A DNA stretch of 15,011 nucleotides, from the NCBI GenBank assembly GCA_020850025.1, contig JADZFI010000178.1, positions 1 to 15,011 of the forward strand. The letters run 5' to 3'. Positions 1 to 7,004 of the stretch are shown here, piece by piece; the first letter of the stretch is position 1; each line of letters begins with the position of its first letter. The notes beneath the pieces are model-generated. The model had not been told where the DNA came from and did no database searches. It saw only the letters and a program-made list of their open reading frames with translations. A program made the position numbers and the translations under genes. Origin of the DNA: Saprospiraceae bacterium (GTDB lineage Bacteria > Bacteroidota > Bacteroidia > Chitinophagales > Saprospiraceae).

Positions 1-31
1 AGTGCATGAAAGGTTGAATAATCCTCCAACT

Positions 32-47
32 TTCGTCGCCCGACGAA
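32..47. repeat. Short perfect palindrome upstream of the DUF1800 gene
   Basis: A 16-bp inverted repeat, TTCGTCG / CGACGAA around a 2-base centre, lies about 70 bases before the DUF1800 start. No T-run follows, so it does not look like an intrinsic terminator. It could be an operator or the tail of an upstream transcription unit. The rest of 1-114 shows no coding region. A weaker repeat, GACTA-N5-TAGTC, lies at 81-95. Confidence 0.35.
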
Positions 48-114
48 CATCAGACATCCCGCCTCCGAATCCCACCTGAAGACTATATTCTAGTCAACCT
101 TTAACCGATTTACA

Positions 115-1770
115 ATGGCTTCTTTAAATCCTCTTGCGGGGGTTTTAGGGCAGCGCAAGGCCGCGCATTTACTTCGCCGCAGCAGCTACCGTTATACCCG
201 CGCCAGGGTGGACGAACTGGCCGGCATGACGGCGGCCGAGGCTGTCTCCACCCTGCTTGTCCCCTACCCGCTCCAGATTGAACAACCCGTTTATACCGCC
301 GGCGCCGGCACTCCGGCCCCCTGGATCAATCCTCCACAGCCCCCCAGCGCCCCATTACCCGCCGACGATCAGGACCTCACCCGGTATGTGATGGGCTGGT
401 GGGTAAATGAAGCCCTGCACGACCCGGGGGCCTCCCACCGCATGGCGCTGTTTTTTCACCAGTTCATGGCCGTAGACGCTGCCAGCGGCAGCAGCATGGA
501 GTTCTTCGATTATTTGTCGCTTCTGCGCTGGGGAAGCATGGGTAACCTGAAAAAACTGGTGATAAAGATGGTTACCGACAACTGCATGCTTCGATATCTG
601 GATAACGACCAGAATTTTGCCCAGAACCCCAACGAAAACTTTGCCCGCGAATTTTTTGAACTGTTCACCGTGGGCCGTGGGGATGCCGCCGGCCCGGGCG
701 ATTACACAACATTCACAGAAGAGGATGTGATCCAGGCAGCAAAGGTATTTACCGGATTTAATCATGCCCAGCGGCATCAGTATTCTGACCCTGAAACGAT
801 GATTCCGGCCGGGAAAGCCTATCCGCAGAGTCACGATTTTAATCCTAAAGTATTCAGCGCCCGATTTGGTGGTGTAACCATTAACGCCACTACCCAGGAT
901 GCCGCAGGTATGGTGGCCGAGTTGCAGGCTTTCGTAGATCTGGTTTTTGCCCAGCCCGCCACCACCCAGCTCTTCTGCCGCAGGTTGTACCATTTTTTCG
1001 TCACCCGGATCGTACCGCAAGAGGTGGAGGATGAGGTGATCGCTCCACTGGCGCAATTGTTGATCGACAGCAATTTTGAAATCAAACCTGTACTGGAAAA
1101 ACTGCTGCAAAGCGAGCATTTCTATGATGTGGACGACTCCAGCAATACCGACGAGATTTTTGGTGCACTCATTAAAAGTCCGCTTGAATTAACACTACAA
1201 GCCTTCAATTTTTTCCAGTTGCCCATTCCGGACCCTGTGGCAGAAAACAGCAAACATTATGTGGACTTCTTCAGCGCCTCTGTACTGGAGCGCATGCTCA
1301 CCCGTGCAGGCATGGATCTGTTCTTTCCGCTGGATGTAGCCGGCTATTCCGGGTATTATCAAGACCCGGCATTAAACCGGCAGTTTTTCAATTCTTCCAC
1401 CATTGTGCAGCGCTATAAACTGCCTCAGATACTTCTCACCGGAACCCATGCCTGGGGAAGCGGCTCCAATGATACTATCGGCACTCAATTGGATATTGCC
1501 GCCTGGGTGCGCGACAGCGGAGTGATTTCCGCTCCTTCAAACTCGTTAGTTCTGGTGACAGAACTCCTGCAATACCTTTTCCCGGAAGAACCCGACGCCG
1601 AGCGGCTGGACTATTTCCTGAATACCGTTTTCCTGGATCAACTCCCGGCTCCGGACTGGGTGTATGAATGGGATAATTTTATCAATACCGGAAACGATTC
1701 AGAGGTGAAAATCCCGCTCTCCCGGTTGGTAAATGCCGTGATGTATGCACCGGAGTATCAGGTGTTTTAG
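115..1770 (+). CDS. DUF1800 domain-containing protein
   Basis: 551-aa DUF1800 family protein of unknown biochemical role. Family hallmarks are visible: an N-terminal AAHLLRRSSYRYT segment (residues 16-28), the conserved NENFAREFFELFTVG block (173-187) followed by a TEEDV..AAKVFTGF stretch (201-215), an HDFNPK motif, and an FCRRLYHFFV helix before the C-terminal part. Length and domain span fit the family. DUF1800 genes commonly sit beside a DUF1501 gene, which is also present here (starting at 2377), so the pair probably works together in export or surface assembly (inference from conserved neighbourhood). No signal peptide and no T9SS tail are visible, in contrast to its DUF1501 partner. ATG 115 is the first start in frame and gives the expected N-terminus. 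There is no Shine-Dalgarno sequence, as usual in Bacteroidota. An octamer related to the downstream repeat array, GGTGTTTT (1761-1768), overlaps the last codons. Confidence 0.9.
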   Translation: MASLNPLAGVLGQRKAAHLLRRSSYRYTRARVDELAGMTAAEAVSTLLVPYPLQIEQPVYTAGAGTPAPWINPPQPPSAPLPADDQDLTRYVMGWWVNEALHDPGASHRMALFFHQFMAVDAASGSSMEFFDYLSLLRWGSMGNLKKLVIKMVTDNCMLRYLDNDQNFAQNPNENFAREFFELFTVGRGDAAGPGDYTTFTEEDVIQAAKVFTGFNHAQRHQYSDPETMIPAGKAYPQSHDFNPKVFSARFGGVTINATTQDAAGMVAELQAFVDLVFAQPATTQLFCRRLYHFFVTRIVPQEVEDEVIAPLAQLLIDSNFEIKPVLEKLLQSEHFYDVDDSSNTDEIFGALIKSPLELTLQAFNFFQLPIPDPVAENSKHYVDFFSASVLERMLTRAGMDLFFPLDVAGYSGYYQDPALNRQFFNSSTIVQRYKLPQILLTGTHAWGSGSNDTIGTQLDIAAWVRDSGVISAPSNSLVLVTELLQYLFPEEPDAERLDYFLNTVFLDQLPAPDWVYEWDNFINTGNDSEVKIPLSRLVNAVMYAPEYQVF

Positions 1771-1771
1771 A

Positions 1772-1803
1772 AGTGTTTTGGTGTTTCAGTGTTTTGGTGT
1801 TTG
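1772..1803 (-). repeat. Period-8 repeat array, left flank of the S23-type gene
   Basis: Four contiguous octamers, on the + strand AGTGTTTT, GGTGTTTC, AGTGTTTT and GGTGTTTG; on the - strand they read as units of the type AAAACACT and (A/G)AAACACC. The array starts two bases after the DUF1800 stop codon and runs into the 3' end of the S23-type gene, encoding its last residues (QTPKH) and part of its stop. It is the inverted counterpart of the array at 2292-2371. Confidence 0.85.
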
Positions 1804-2184
1804 GGTGGGTTGAGCTTGCTGTTGTTTATTCAGGTAACGGGTAAACCCATTGGTCAACTTGGCTGCGGTATCCAACTCTCGGTGTAATTGCTGAAAAGTT
1901 TCAACGGGCAAATAGTCGATGTCTTCAAAGAGATAAAGCATACTTTTCACCTCGTTGCATGAGGCTTTTGCAATATCCAAAAAACGAACGGAGTCCTTTG
2001 AAGAAAACCTGCCAAATCCTTCGGCGATATTATTCATGATGGATAAAGCAGCTCTTCTGAACTGACTTCTGGTTACCCAATCATTTGCCAGCGGACCACT
2101 CTGGCTAATTTGATAAACACTTTTAGCCAAAATTCTGGCAGCTTTCCAGCATTCCAAATCTTCAAAACGCGTAATGATTTTCAT
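1786..2184 (-). CDS. Four-helix-bundle protein (S23 / 23S rRNA IVS-protein family)
   Basis: 132-aa protein of the four-helix-bundle family (TIGR02436, S23/IVP type) first known from intervening sequences in 23S rRNA genes. Visible family features: RFEDLECWKAAR at residues 6-17, QFRRAALSIMNNIAEGFGR at 41-59 (the signature QxxRAAxSIxxNIAEG), and a helix with RFLDIAKASCNEVKSML at 67-83. Length is normal apart from a Q/P/T-rich tail (121-132), whose end is written by the flanking octamer repeat. The molecular role of free-standing members is not established; relatives include the Avd accessory proteins of diversity-generating retroelements, which bind nucleic acid. No rRNA gene or reverse transcriptase is in the window. 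The gene is antisense to, and wedged between, DUF1800 and DUF1501 genes that are usually adjacent, with inverted octamer arrays on both sides, which suggests arrival as a cassette (inference). Confidence 0.88.
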   Translation of the reverse strand: MKIITRFEDLECWKAARILAKSVYQISQSGPLANDWVTRSQFRRAALSIMNNIAEGFGRFSSKDSVRFLDIAKASCNEVKSMLYLFEDIDYLPVETFQQLHRELDTAAKLTNGFTRYLNKQQQAQPTQTPKH

Positions 2185-2263
2185 TGATGTAGTGGTTTAA
2201 ATGTGATTTGATTCTTCTAATTTAAACACTTCTTTCCAAGCATACAATACCTTGATATAAATT

Positions 2264-2371
2264 CTAATCTCACCAAAACACTAATCTCACCAAAACACTA
2301 AAACACCAAAACACTAAAACACCAAAACACCAAAACACCAAAACACCCGAACACTCAAAAACTCGAACACT
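2264..2371 (+). repeat. Period-8 repeat array between the S23-type gene and the DUF1501 start
   Basis: Ten in-phase octamers fill 2292-2371: AAAACACT and AAAACACC units (2292-2347), then CGAACACT, CAAAAACT and CGAACACT, ending 5 bases before the DUF1501 ATG. They are preceded by two copies of the 17-mer CTAATCTCACCAAAACA (2264 and 2281), a slightly longer variant of the same repeat. There are no unique spacers between units, so this is not a CRISPR. On the + strand it is almost pure A and C, so an RNA leader carrying it would be unstructured. Confidence 0.92.
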
Positions 2372-2376
2372 TAACC

Positions 2377-4044
2377 ATGGACCGTCGCAACTTTCTCAAA
2401 ATATTCCCTGCCGCAGGCGTTTCCCCATTTGTGGTGAACGGCTTCCCGATGCGGCCATTCTCCAATTCCAAAATCTCCCAAATCCTCAACTCCTGTGATG
2501 GCGTGGAGGACCGCATTCTGGTGCTGATACAGCTAAAGGGCGGGAACGATGGTCTGAATACCATCATACCTATTCAGCAATACGACCGCTACGCTGAATT
2601 GCGTCCCGTAATAAAGGTGCCGGAAGTGGGTCCGGAAAAGTTCATTAAACTAGACAATACCCTCCCCTATGCCGATCAGGTGGGGCTCCACCCGGTGATG
2701 ACTGGCATGAAGGAAATGTACGACAAAGGTTGGATGAGCATCGTACAAGGGGTAGGCTACGAAGGCCTAAACGGCTCCCACTTCAAAGGAACCGACCTTT
2801 GGATGAGCGGTGGAGACGGTACTCCTGAGAAATTCAACCTGAAATCCGGTTGGATGGCCCGGGCTCTTCAGGCCATGTACCCCGACATAAAAGGCGCCCC
2901 GATTCCTCCAGATCAGTTATATCCCCTGGGCATACAAGTGGGCGACCCCAACCCGTCGCTGGGATTTCACTCCGAAACGGAGCACCAAAACGTGATCAAC
3001 CTGTATGGCCAGGATCCCGAAGGATTTTACTCGCTGGTGCAAACCATTGGCGGCGCACCGCTGCCCAATGTTCCGGACTCCGAGTATGGCGACGAGCTGG
3101 CCTACATCATGGGCGTGGAAAAAGCGGTAGACGAGTACTCTGTGTACATCACCCAGGCATTTAACGCCGGATCAAACGCTATTTCTGCCTATCCGCAAAC
3201 CACCCTCGCCTATCAGCTCAAAACCATCGCCCGACTTATCAAGGGAGGCTGTAAAACCAAGATCTACCTGTGCAACATAGGCGGCTTTGACACCCACGGC
3301 GACCAGCTCGCGCCGGAAGGTATCGTGACTCTGGGCGGTCATGCCGACCTGCTGCGCAACCTGTCGGAAGCCGTCAAGTATTTCTTCAACGATTTGGATG
3401 CCATGGGAATAGGCGATCTGGTTACTGCTTGTACTTTCTCGGAATTCGGCCGTTGCGCCAAAGAAAACGGCTCGGCCGGCACTGATCACGGCACGTTGGC
3501 GCCCATGATGATTTTTGGAAAAGCCATTAAGGCCGGCATGAACGGAACCAATCCTGACCTCAACAACCTGACAGGCGACAACCAACTGCAGGGAACACAA
3601 TTTGATTACCGACAGGTGTTCACCACCCTGCTGCAAGACTGGCTGGGCGCTGGTCCGCAGGTACTCACCGCCACCATGTTTGAAGGCTTCGATAAACTGC
3701 CGCTGGTAGATGCCGCTTTTGTGGTCAACCCAGACTGCTACATTGGTGAAACCGTCGGCATCTGGGACAAAACAAAAGACATAAACACCATGGTGATTTC
3801 TCCCAACCCGGCCTCCTCAAGGGTGGAAGTAGCTCTCCGTAGCGAAGCCTCTTACGATGCTATTTTAACGCTGCACAGCCTGGGAGGTTCGCTCATTTCC
3901 ACGCAATCCATACAGGTAAGAGCAGGAGTAAGCAGAGCCTATCTGGATGTAAGACCCTTGCCTGCCGGAACCTATTTTGTTCGGGTTCAAAACAAAAACA
4001 ACGGTCGGGCAGAAGTAGCTCGTTTACTGGTACACCGTAATTAA
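2377..4044 (+). CDS. DUF1501 domain-containing protein with T9SS sorting tail
   Basis: 555-aa DUF1501 family protein, a group with an alkaline-phosphatase/sulfatase-like fold assignment but no settled activity. The N-terminus MDRRNFLK carries a twin-arginine-like motif (RRxFLK) followed by a hydrophobic stretch, typical of DUF1501 proteins exported by Tat. Core family blocks are visible: LIQLKGGNDGLNTIIP (about 51-66), SHFKGTDLWMSG, an IGGFDTHGDQ motif, and FSEFGRCAKENGSAGTDHG. From about residue 472 a Por_Secre_tail (type A T9SS) domain follows: SPNPASSRVEV, then LPAGTYFVRVQ, ending LLVHRN. This predicts export across the inner membrane and then T9SS delivery to the surface or medium. It is the usual partner of DUF1800, here separated by the S23-type gene. 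The next gene starts 33 bases downstream on the same strand, suggesting co-transcription. ATG 2377 is chosen because the RR motif begins immediately after it. Confidence 0.92.
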   Translation: MDRRNFLKIFPAAGVSPFVVNGFPMRPFSNSKISQILNSCDGVEDRILVLIQLKGGNDGLNTIIPIQQYDRYAELRPVIKVPEVGPEKFIKLDNTLPYADQVGLHPVMTGMKEMYDKGWMSIVQGVGYEGLNGSHFKGTDLWMSGGDGTPEKFNLKSGWMARALQAMYPDIKGAPIPPDQLYPLGIQVGDPNPSLGFHSETEHQNVINLYGQDPEGFYSLVQTIGGAPLPNVPDSEYGDELAYIMGVEKAVDEYSVYITQAFNAGSNAISAYPQTTLAYQLKTIARLIKGGCKTKIYLCNIGGFDTHGDQLAPEGIVTLGGHADLLRNLSEAVKYFFNDLDAMGIGDLVTACTFSEFGRCAKENGSAGTDHGTLAPMMIFGKAIKAGMNGTNPDLNNLTGDNQLQGTQFDYRQVFTTLLQDWLGAGPQVLTATMFEGFDKLPLVDAAFVVNPDCYIGETVGIWDKTKDINTMVISPNPASSRVEVALRSEASYDAILTLHSLGGSLISTQSIQVRAGVSRAYLDVRPLPAGTYFVRVQNKNNGRAEVARLLVHRN

Positions 4045-4077
4045 TCCTGCAAAAGTGACTTTCAAATTCCGATTAGC

Positions 4078-5886
4078 ATGAGATCATTCCTTTTAACCCT
4101 GTGGCTCACTTGCACAGGGTATACCATTTCAGCACAACTGGTTCCTGCCTGTGCTGGAGGCAGTTCAGCCACCACCTGTGCCACGGCTTGTATCAATTGT
4201 AATTTCAACGGGTATTTTGGTTCCACTGCGGGATTTCCCTCCGGCATTGTGCCTAATTTTTGCGGTACGGTGGAAAATGCCCAATGGATGGGATTTATTG
4301 CCGGGGCCGGAGAGGCCACTTTTACGGTCATACCTTCTAATTGCGCCTACGGCGACGGCCTTCAAATGGCACTCTACGAGGATTGCACCGGCCAGCCGCT
4401 GGAGTGCGAATATGGAGCGCAGAATGGAGGCAACCAGCCGATAGTTATCACCGCAGCGCTTGCCCCCGGCCACAATTACTTCCTGATGATTGACGGTTTC
4501 GCCGGCGATCAATGCGATTTTACCGTGAATGTAACGCCCAGCAGTGCGGTATATGAGCCTCCGCTTGGTCAGGTTGGTCAACTCGTTGGTCCTGCGGAGG
4601 TTTGTCCGGGAGCCACCATGACCTACTCCATTCCTCCGGTGTACGGAGCCGGCGCTTACATCTGGTCAGGGCCACCGGGCGCTATGATTGATTCGGTGCT
4701 CCTGCCGGTGATGGTAACCGGCCCGGGTGGTAACCAGGTGAACATTACCCTGGGCAATACCGGCGGCAACATTTGTGTGCAGGCTGCTAACTCCTGCACG
4801 CAATCGGCGCCCTGCAGCGCATCACTGGCTGTTCAAATCCTCGACGATTCCTACCGACCTGTGTTGAATGGCGACACCCTTCAGCACCTGACCTGCACGG
4901 GAGAACCTGCGCAGCTGGTGGTATCCGCTCCCACCTCAGTGGGCTTTGCTGTGAGCTGGACCACCGACAGCACCGGACATTTGGTTTCGGGCTCAGGTGG
5001 ACTGAAACCCCTGGTGGATCAGGCAGGAACCTACCAACTGGTGCTTACCAACCAGCAAAATGGCTGTTCTTCCAGCCTGGCCATTCGGGTGGCGGAGCCG
5101 GACACACTCAGCATCACTGATTTGCAGGTACAACCGATCACTTGTTTTGGATTCAACAATGGAGAGGTGAGTATTGGAGAGATCGCGGGAGGCAGATCAC
5201 CGCATGCGGTTTCATTGGACGGCGCGCCTTTGGAATTTGTGACCAGGTACCGGAATCTGGAACCTGGACTCCACATCTTACAAATTGAAAGTGCTGACGG
5301 CTGCACTTCAGACACCAGTTTCCTCATCACCCAGCCTGACGAACTCATCCTCGGGCTTGGGCCGGATACCAGTATACATTTGGGGAAAAGTCTGACCTTA
5401 TGGCCTGCAGGAGGGATCAGCGATCCCGATCGTGTTGTGAAATGGCTCATTGAACCTGCAGAACTTCAATCTTTATTATGCGACACTTGCAGATATTCCC
5501 CCGCTTACTCCATTCATTATACCATTACAGCCTTAGACAGTGCCGGATGCACTGCTTCTGACGATCGAACCATTGCGGTAAGCAAGGAACGATACATATA
5601 TGCCCCGGAGATTTTCAAGCCTGATGCAGAAGACACTGCCAATGCACGCTTCAGGATATTTGGAGGAGAGGATGTGGCGCAAATTCAAATATTCCGCATT
5701 CTCAGCAGATGGGGGAATCTGGTACATGAACGCCGCAACTTTTTACCCCAGGACGAGAGTTCCGCATGGGACGGCCGCATAAACGGGCAACCCGTCAATC
5801 CGGCGGTGTTCACCTGGGAGGCCAGAATATTGTTCAAGGATGGCGTGGAAGAGTGGAAAGCAGGTACGGTTACGGTAGTGAGGTAG
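4078..5886 (+). CDS. Secreted multidomain surface protein with SprB repeat and CHU_C (type B T9SS) domain
   Basis: 602-aa exported protein of no known enzymatic function. Residues 1-19 form a signal peptide (MRSFLLTLWLTCTGYTISA). Residues 20-160 are a cysteine-rich module (QWMGFIAG, then NCAYGDGLQMALYEDC) seen in large surface proteins of Saprospiria/Chitinophagia-type bacteria. Residues about 164-255 resemble a PKD/Ig-like domain (GPAEVCPGATMTYSIPP), 256-341 a second Ig-like domain, and 342-420 an SprB-type repeat (ITCFGFNNGEVSI, then the SADGCTSDTSFLITQPDEL-like end). The C-terminus (about 508-602: APEIFKPDAEDTANARF, RWGNLVHER, AWDGRINGQPVNP, ending GTVTVVR) is a CHU_C gliding-motility-associated C-terminal domain, i.e. 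a type B T9SS sorting signal. A role in adhesion or surface display is likely but unproven. It probably shares a transcript with the DUF1501 gene. Confidence 0.88.
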   Translation: MRSFLLTLWLTCTGYTISAQLVPACAGGSSATTCATACINCNFNGYFGSTAGFPSGIVPNFCGTVENAQWMGFIAGAGEATFTVIPSNCAYGDGLQMALYEDCTGQPLECEYGAQNGGNQPIVITAALAPGHNYFLMIDGFAGDQCDFTVNVTPSSAVYEPPLGQVGQLVGPAEVCPGATMTYSIPPVYGAGAYIWSGPPGAMIDSVLLPVMVTGPGGNQVNITLGNTGGNICVQAANSCTQSAPCSASLAVQILDDSYRPVLNGDTLQHLTCTGEPAQLVVSAPTSVGFAVSWTTDSTGHLVSGSGGLKPLVDQAGTYQLVLTNQQNGCSSSLAIRVAEPDTLSITDLQVQPITCFGFNNGEVSIGEIAGGRSPHAVSLDGAPLEFVTRYRNLEPGLHILQIESADGCTSDTSFLITQPDELILGLGPDTSIHLGKSLTLWPAGGISDPDRVVKWLIEPAELQSLLCDTCRYSPAYSIHYTITALDSAGCTASDDRTIAVSKERYIYAPEIFKPDAEDTANARFRIFGGEDVAQIQIFRILSRWGNLVHERRNFLPQDESSAWDGRINGQPVNPAVFTWEARILFKDGVEEWKAGTVTVVR

Positions 5887-5894
5887 GATTCTGC

Positions 5895-5956
5895 TGTACC
5901 GGCGGGTTCAGCCGCCGATGTTTAATGGTTTCATGTACCAGCGGGTTCAGCCGACG
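5895..5956. repeat. Two 23-bp direct repeats, each a small hairpin
   Basis: Two copies of a 23-mer lie at 5895-5917 and 5934-5956 and differ at two positions. Both share the core GCGGGTTCAGCCG. The first copy has a perfect CGGCGG / CCGCCG stem around GTTCAG; in the second, two base pairs of the stem are broken. They lie just after the stop of the CHU_C gene and could assist transcription termination, or be REP-like repeats. Confidence 0.8.
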
Positions 5957-5971
5957 CGTTTGAGGGGTCCC

Positions 5972-6030
5972 GTAGGGGCGACCATGGACAGGGCGACCAC
6001 AAACAGGGCGACCACAAGGGTCGCCCCTAC
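5972..6030. repeat. REP/MITE-like inverted repeat with internal tandem units
   Basis: Perfect 12-bp inverted repeat GTAGGGGCGACC (5972-5983) and GGTCGCCCCTAC (6019-6030). Between the arms there are two copies of ACAGGGCGACCACA (from 5989 and 6004, period 15). The pairing extends outward as TTTGA / TCAAA if an 8-base insertion on the left side is skipped. The GTAGGGGCGACC core resembles a palindromic repeat that I recall as widespread in environmental bacterial genomes. Its position between two convergent genes suits a bidirectional terminator or a REP-type element. Confidence 0.8.
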
Positions 6031-6121
6031 TCAAACCCTTCAAACGATTCAAATCCTTCTCAAACAGGCAACACGGCGAACACAAGGGCAGCCCCTACTC
6101 AAACGATTCAAACGATTCAAA
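6031..6121. repeat. Period-9 CAAACNNTT repeats and degraded copy of the REP-like arm
   Basis: Nonamers of the type CAAACCCTT, CAAACGATT and CAAATCCTT run from 6032, and CAAACGATT units recur from 6100. Between them, 6081-6104 is a second copy of the right arm of the preceding element (ACAAGGG, then GCCCCTACTCAAAC), 68 bases after the first, with a two-base difference. The stretch has no plausible coding content and completes the repeat-filled convergent intergenic region that ends at the msrA stop. Confidence 0.7.
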
Positions 6122-6135
6122 CCCAATCCCTCCCT

Positions 6136-6792
6136 TTACTGCTTCAACCTATCCTTATACTTCTCCCGGAATTTCTTCACTTTCGGGGCGATGATAAAGG
6201 AGCAATAGCCCTGGTTTGGGTTGTCCTTGAAGTAATTCTGGTGGTAATCCTCCGCCTTGTAAAACTTGTCGAAAGCGGTAATTTCCGTCACTATTGGATC
6301 GTCCCAGGCTTCCTGGGCTTCAATTTTTACAGTTTCTGCCGTTTTTTTCTGCTCTTCAGAGTGATAATAAATGACGCTTCTGTATTGCGTCCCGGAATCA
6401 TTCCCCTGGCGGTTAAGTGTGGTTGGGTCATGCACCGTGAAGAAAATGCGCAGGATATCCGCAAATGAAATGATCTCAGGATCGAAAGTCACCTGAATTA
6501 CCTCTGCGTGCCCGGTAAGTCCGGAACACACTTCCTTGTAGGTTGGGTTGTCAATATGGCCACCGGAATAGCCGCTTTCCACCTTGGAAACCCCTTTTAG
6601 GTCTTGATAAATGGCTTCCACGCACCAGAAACAGCCCCCGCCAAGCGTGGCAATTTCAGATTTGCCGGAAGATGCCGGGCCATCATTGTTAACTGTCTGC
6701 ATAGTTGAAAGAGGAATTGTTTTGTCGGATTGCCCTGCTCCACAGGAAAAACCAAGGGAAGCTATAAGCGAGAAAAACAAGGAAAACTTCAT
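6136..6792 (-). CDS. msrA: Peptide-methionine (S)-S-oxide reductase MsrA, lipoprotein form
   Basis: 218-aa MsrA, which reduces methionine-S-sulfoxide in proteins and free methionine using thioredoxin-type electrons. The catalytic motif GCFWC is at residues 53-57 (nucleophile Cys54), followed by VESGYSGG, the TGHAEVIQVTFDP segment and the EDYHQNYF motif typical of the family. A C-terminal Cys197 in GYCSFIIAPKVKKF fits the usual resolving cysteine. The first 17 residues form a lipoprotein signal (MKFSLFFSLIASLGFSC, lipobox-like LGFSC, lipidated Cys17), so the enzyme probably sits in the periplasm anchored to a membrane and repairs envelope proteins. ATG 6792 is supported by that signal. It converges with the CHU_C gene. 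An octamer array lies about 40 bases upstream of its start. Confidence 0.96.
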   Translation of the reverse strand: MKFSLFFSLIASLGFSCGAGQSDKTIPLSTMQTVNNDGPASSGKSEIATLGGGCFWCVEAIYQDLKGVSKVESGYSGGHIDNPTYKEVCSGLTGHAEVIQVTFDPEIISFADILRIFFTVHDPTTLNRQGNDSGTQYRSVIYYHSEEQKKTAETVKIEAQEAWDDPIVTEITAFDKFYKAEDYHQNYFKDNPNQGYCSFIIAPKVKKFREKYKDRLKQ

Positions 6793-6830
6793 GAGTCAGA
6801 TTTTAGGCAAATTAACAACAAGGAAAGAGA

Positions 6831-6860
6831 AGTGTTTTGGTGTTTTGGTGTTTTGGTGCC
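6831..6860 (-). repeat. Period-8 repeat array upstream of msrA
   Basis: On the + strand AGTGTTTT, GGTGTTTT, GGTGTTTT and a truncated GGTGCC; on the - (msrA coding) strand this is AAAACACC/AAAACACT, the same units as beside the S23-type gene. It directly abuts the left arm of the MITE-like element. Confidence 0.88.
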
Positions 6861-6861
6861 G

Positions 6862-6971
6862 AGACTACTGGACATTTTGAAATTGGACATTCGACTTGTA
6901 TTGTATTTAGCTATGAATCATGCCTTTGCATGACCATGTCCATCGTCCAATGTCAAAATATCCAGTAGTCT
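6862..6971. mobile_element. 110-bp MITE-like palindromic element
   Basis: The arms 6862-6888 and 6945-6971 are 27-bp terminal inverted repeats with two mismatches; the outer ends are AGACTACTGGA and TCCAGTAGTCT. The 56-base centre has no open reading frame of note and contains a smaller hairpin, TCATGC-CTTT-GCATGA. The element is non-coding and sits between the divergent msrA and AhpD-like genes, with octamer arrays immediately on both sides. It has the build of a MITE or REP-like element; no transposase is present, and no target-site duplication could be identified because both flanks are repeats. Confidence 0.72.
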
Positions 6972-6972
6972 G

Positions 6973-7004
6973 CTTAGTGGCTTAGAGGCTTAGTGCCTTA
7001 GTGT
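6973..7004 (-). repeat. Period-8 repeat array, right flank of the MITE-like element
   Basis: Four octamers on the + strand: CTTAGTGG, CTTAGAGG, CTTAGTGC and CTTAGTGT. On the - strand the units read CACTAAGN. The 12-mer ACACTAAGGCAC (- strand, 6993-7004) recurs exactly on the + strand at 8140-8151. It ends about 34 bases before the ATG of the AhpD-like gene. Confidence 0.85.

Noticed and set aside
355..1119. 254-codon open frame on the - strand inside the DUF1800 gene
   Set aside because: It is antisense to a gene with clear family motifs; its translation shows no recognisable domain and looks like compositional shadow.
1786..2184. S23-type gene as an rRNA intervening sequence or as the Avd part of a diversity-generating retroelement
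   Set aside because: No 23S rRNA sequence surrounds it, and there is no reverse transcriptase, template repeat or variable repeat in the window.
2264..2371. Repeat array as a CRISPR
   Set aside because: The units are 8 bases, contiguous and without spacers, and there are no cas genes.
5870..6208. Overlapping small open frames in the convergent intergenic region
   Set aside because: Their translations follow the repeats (for example CGRPVCGRPVHGRP), so they reflect repeat structure, not genes.
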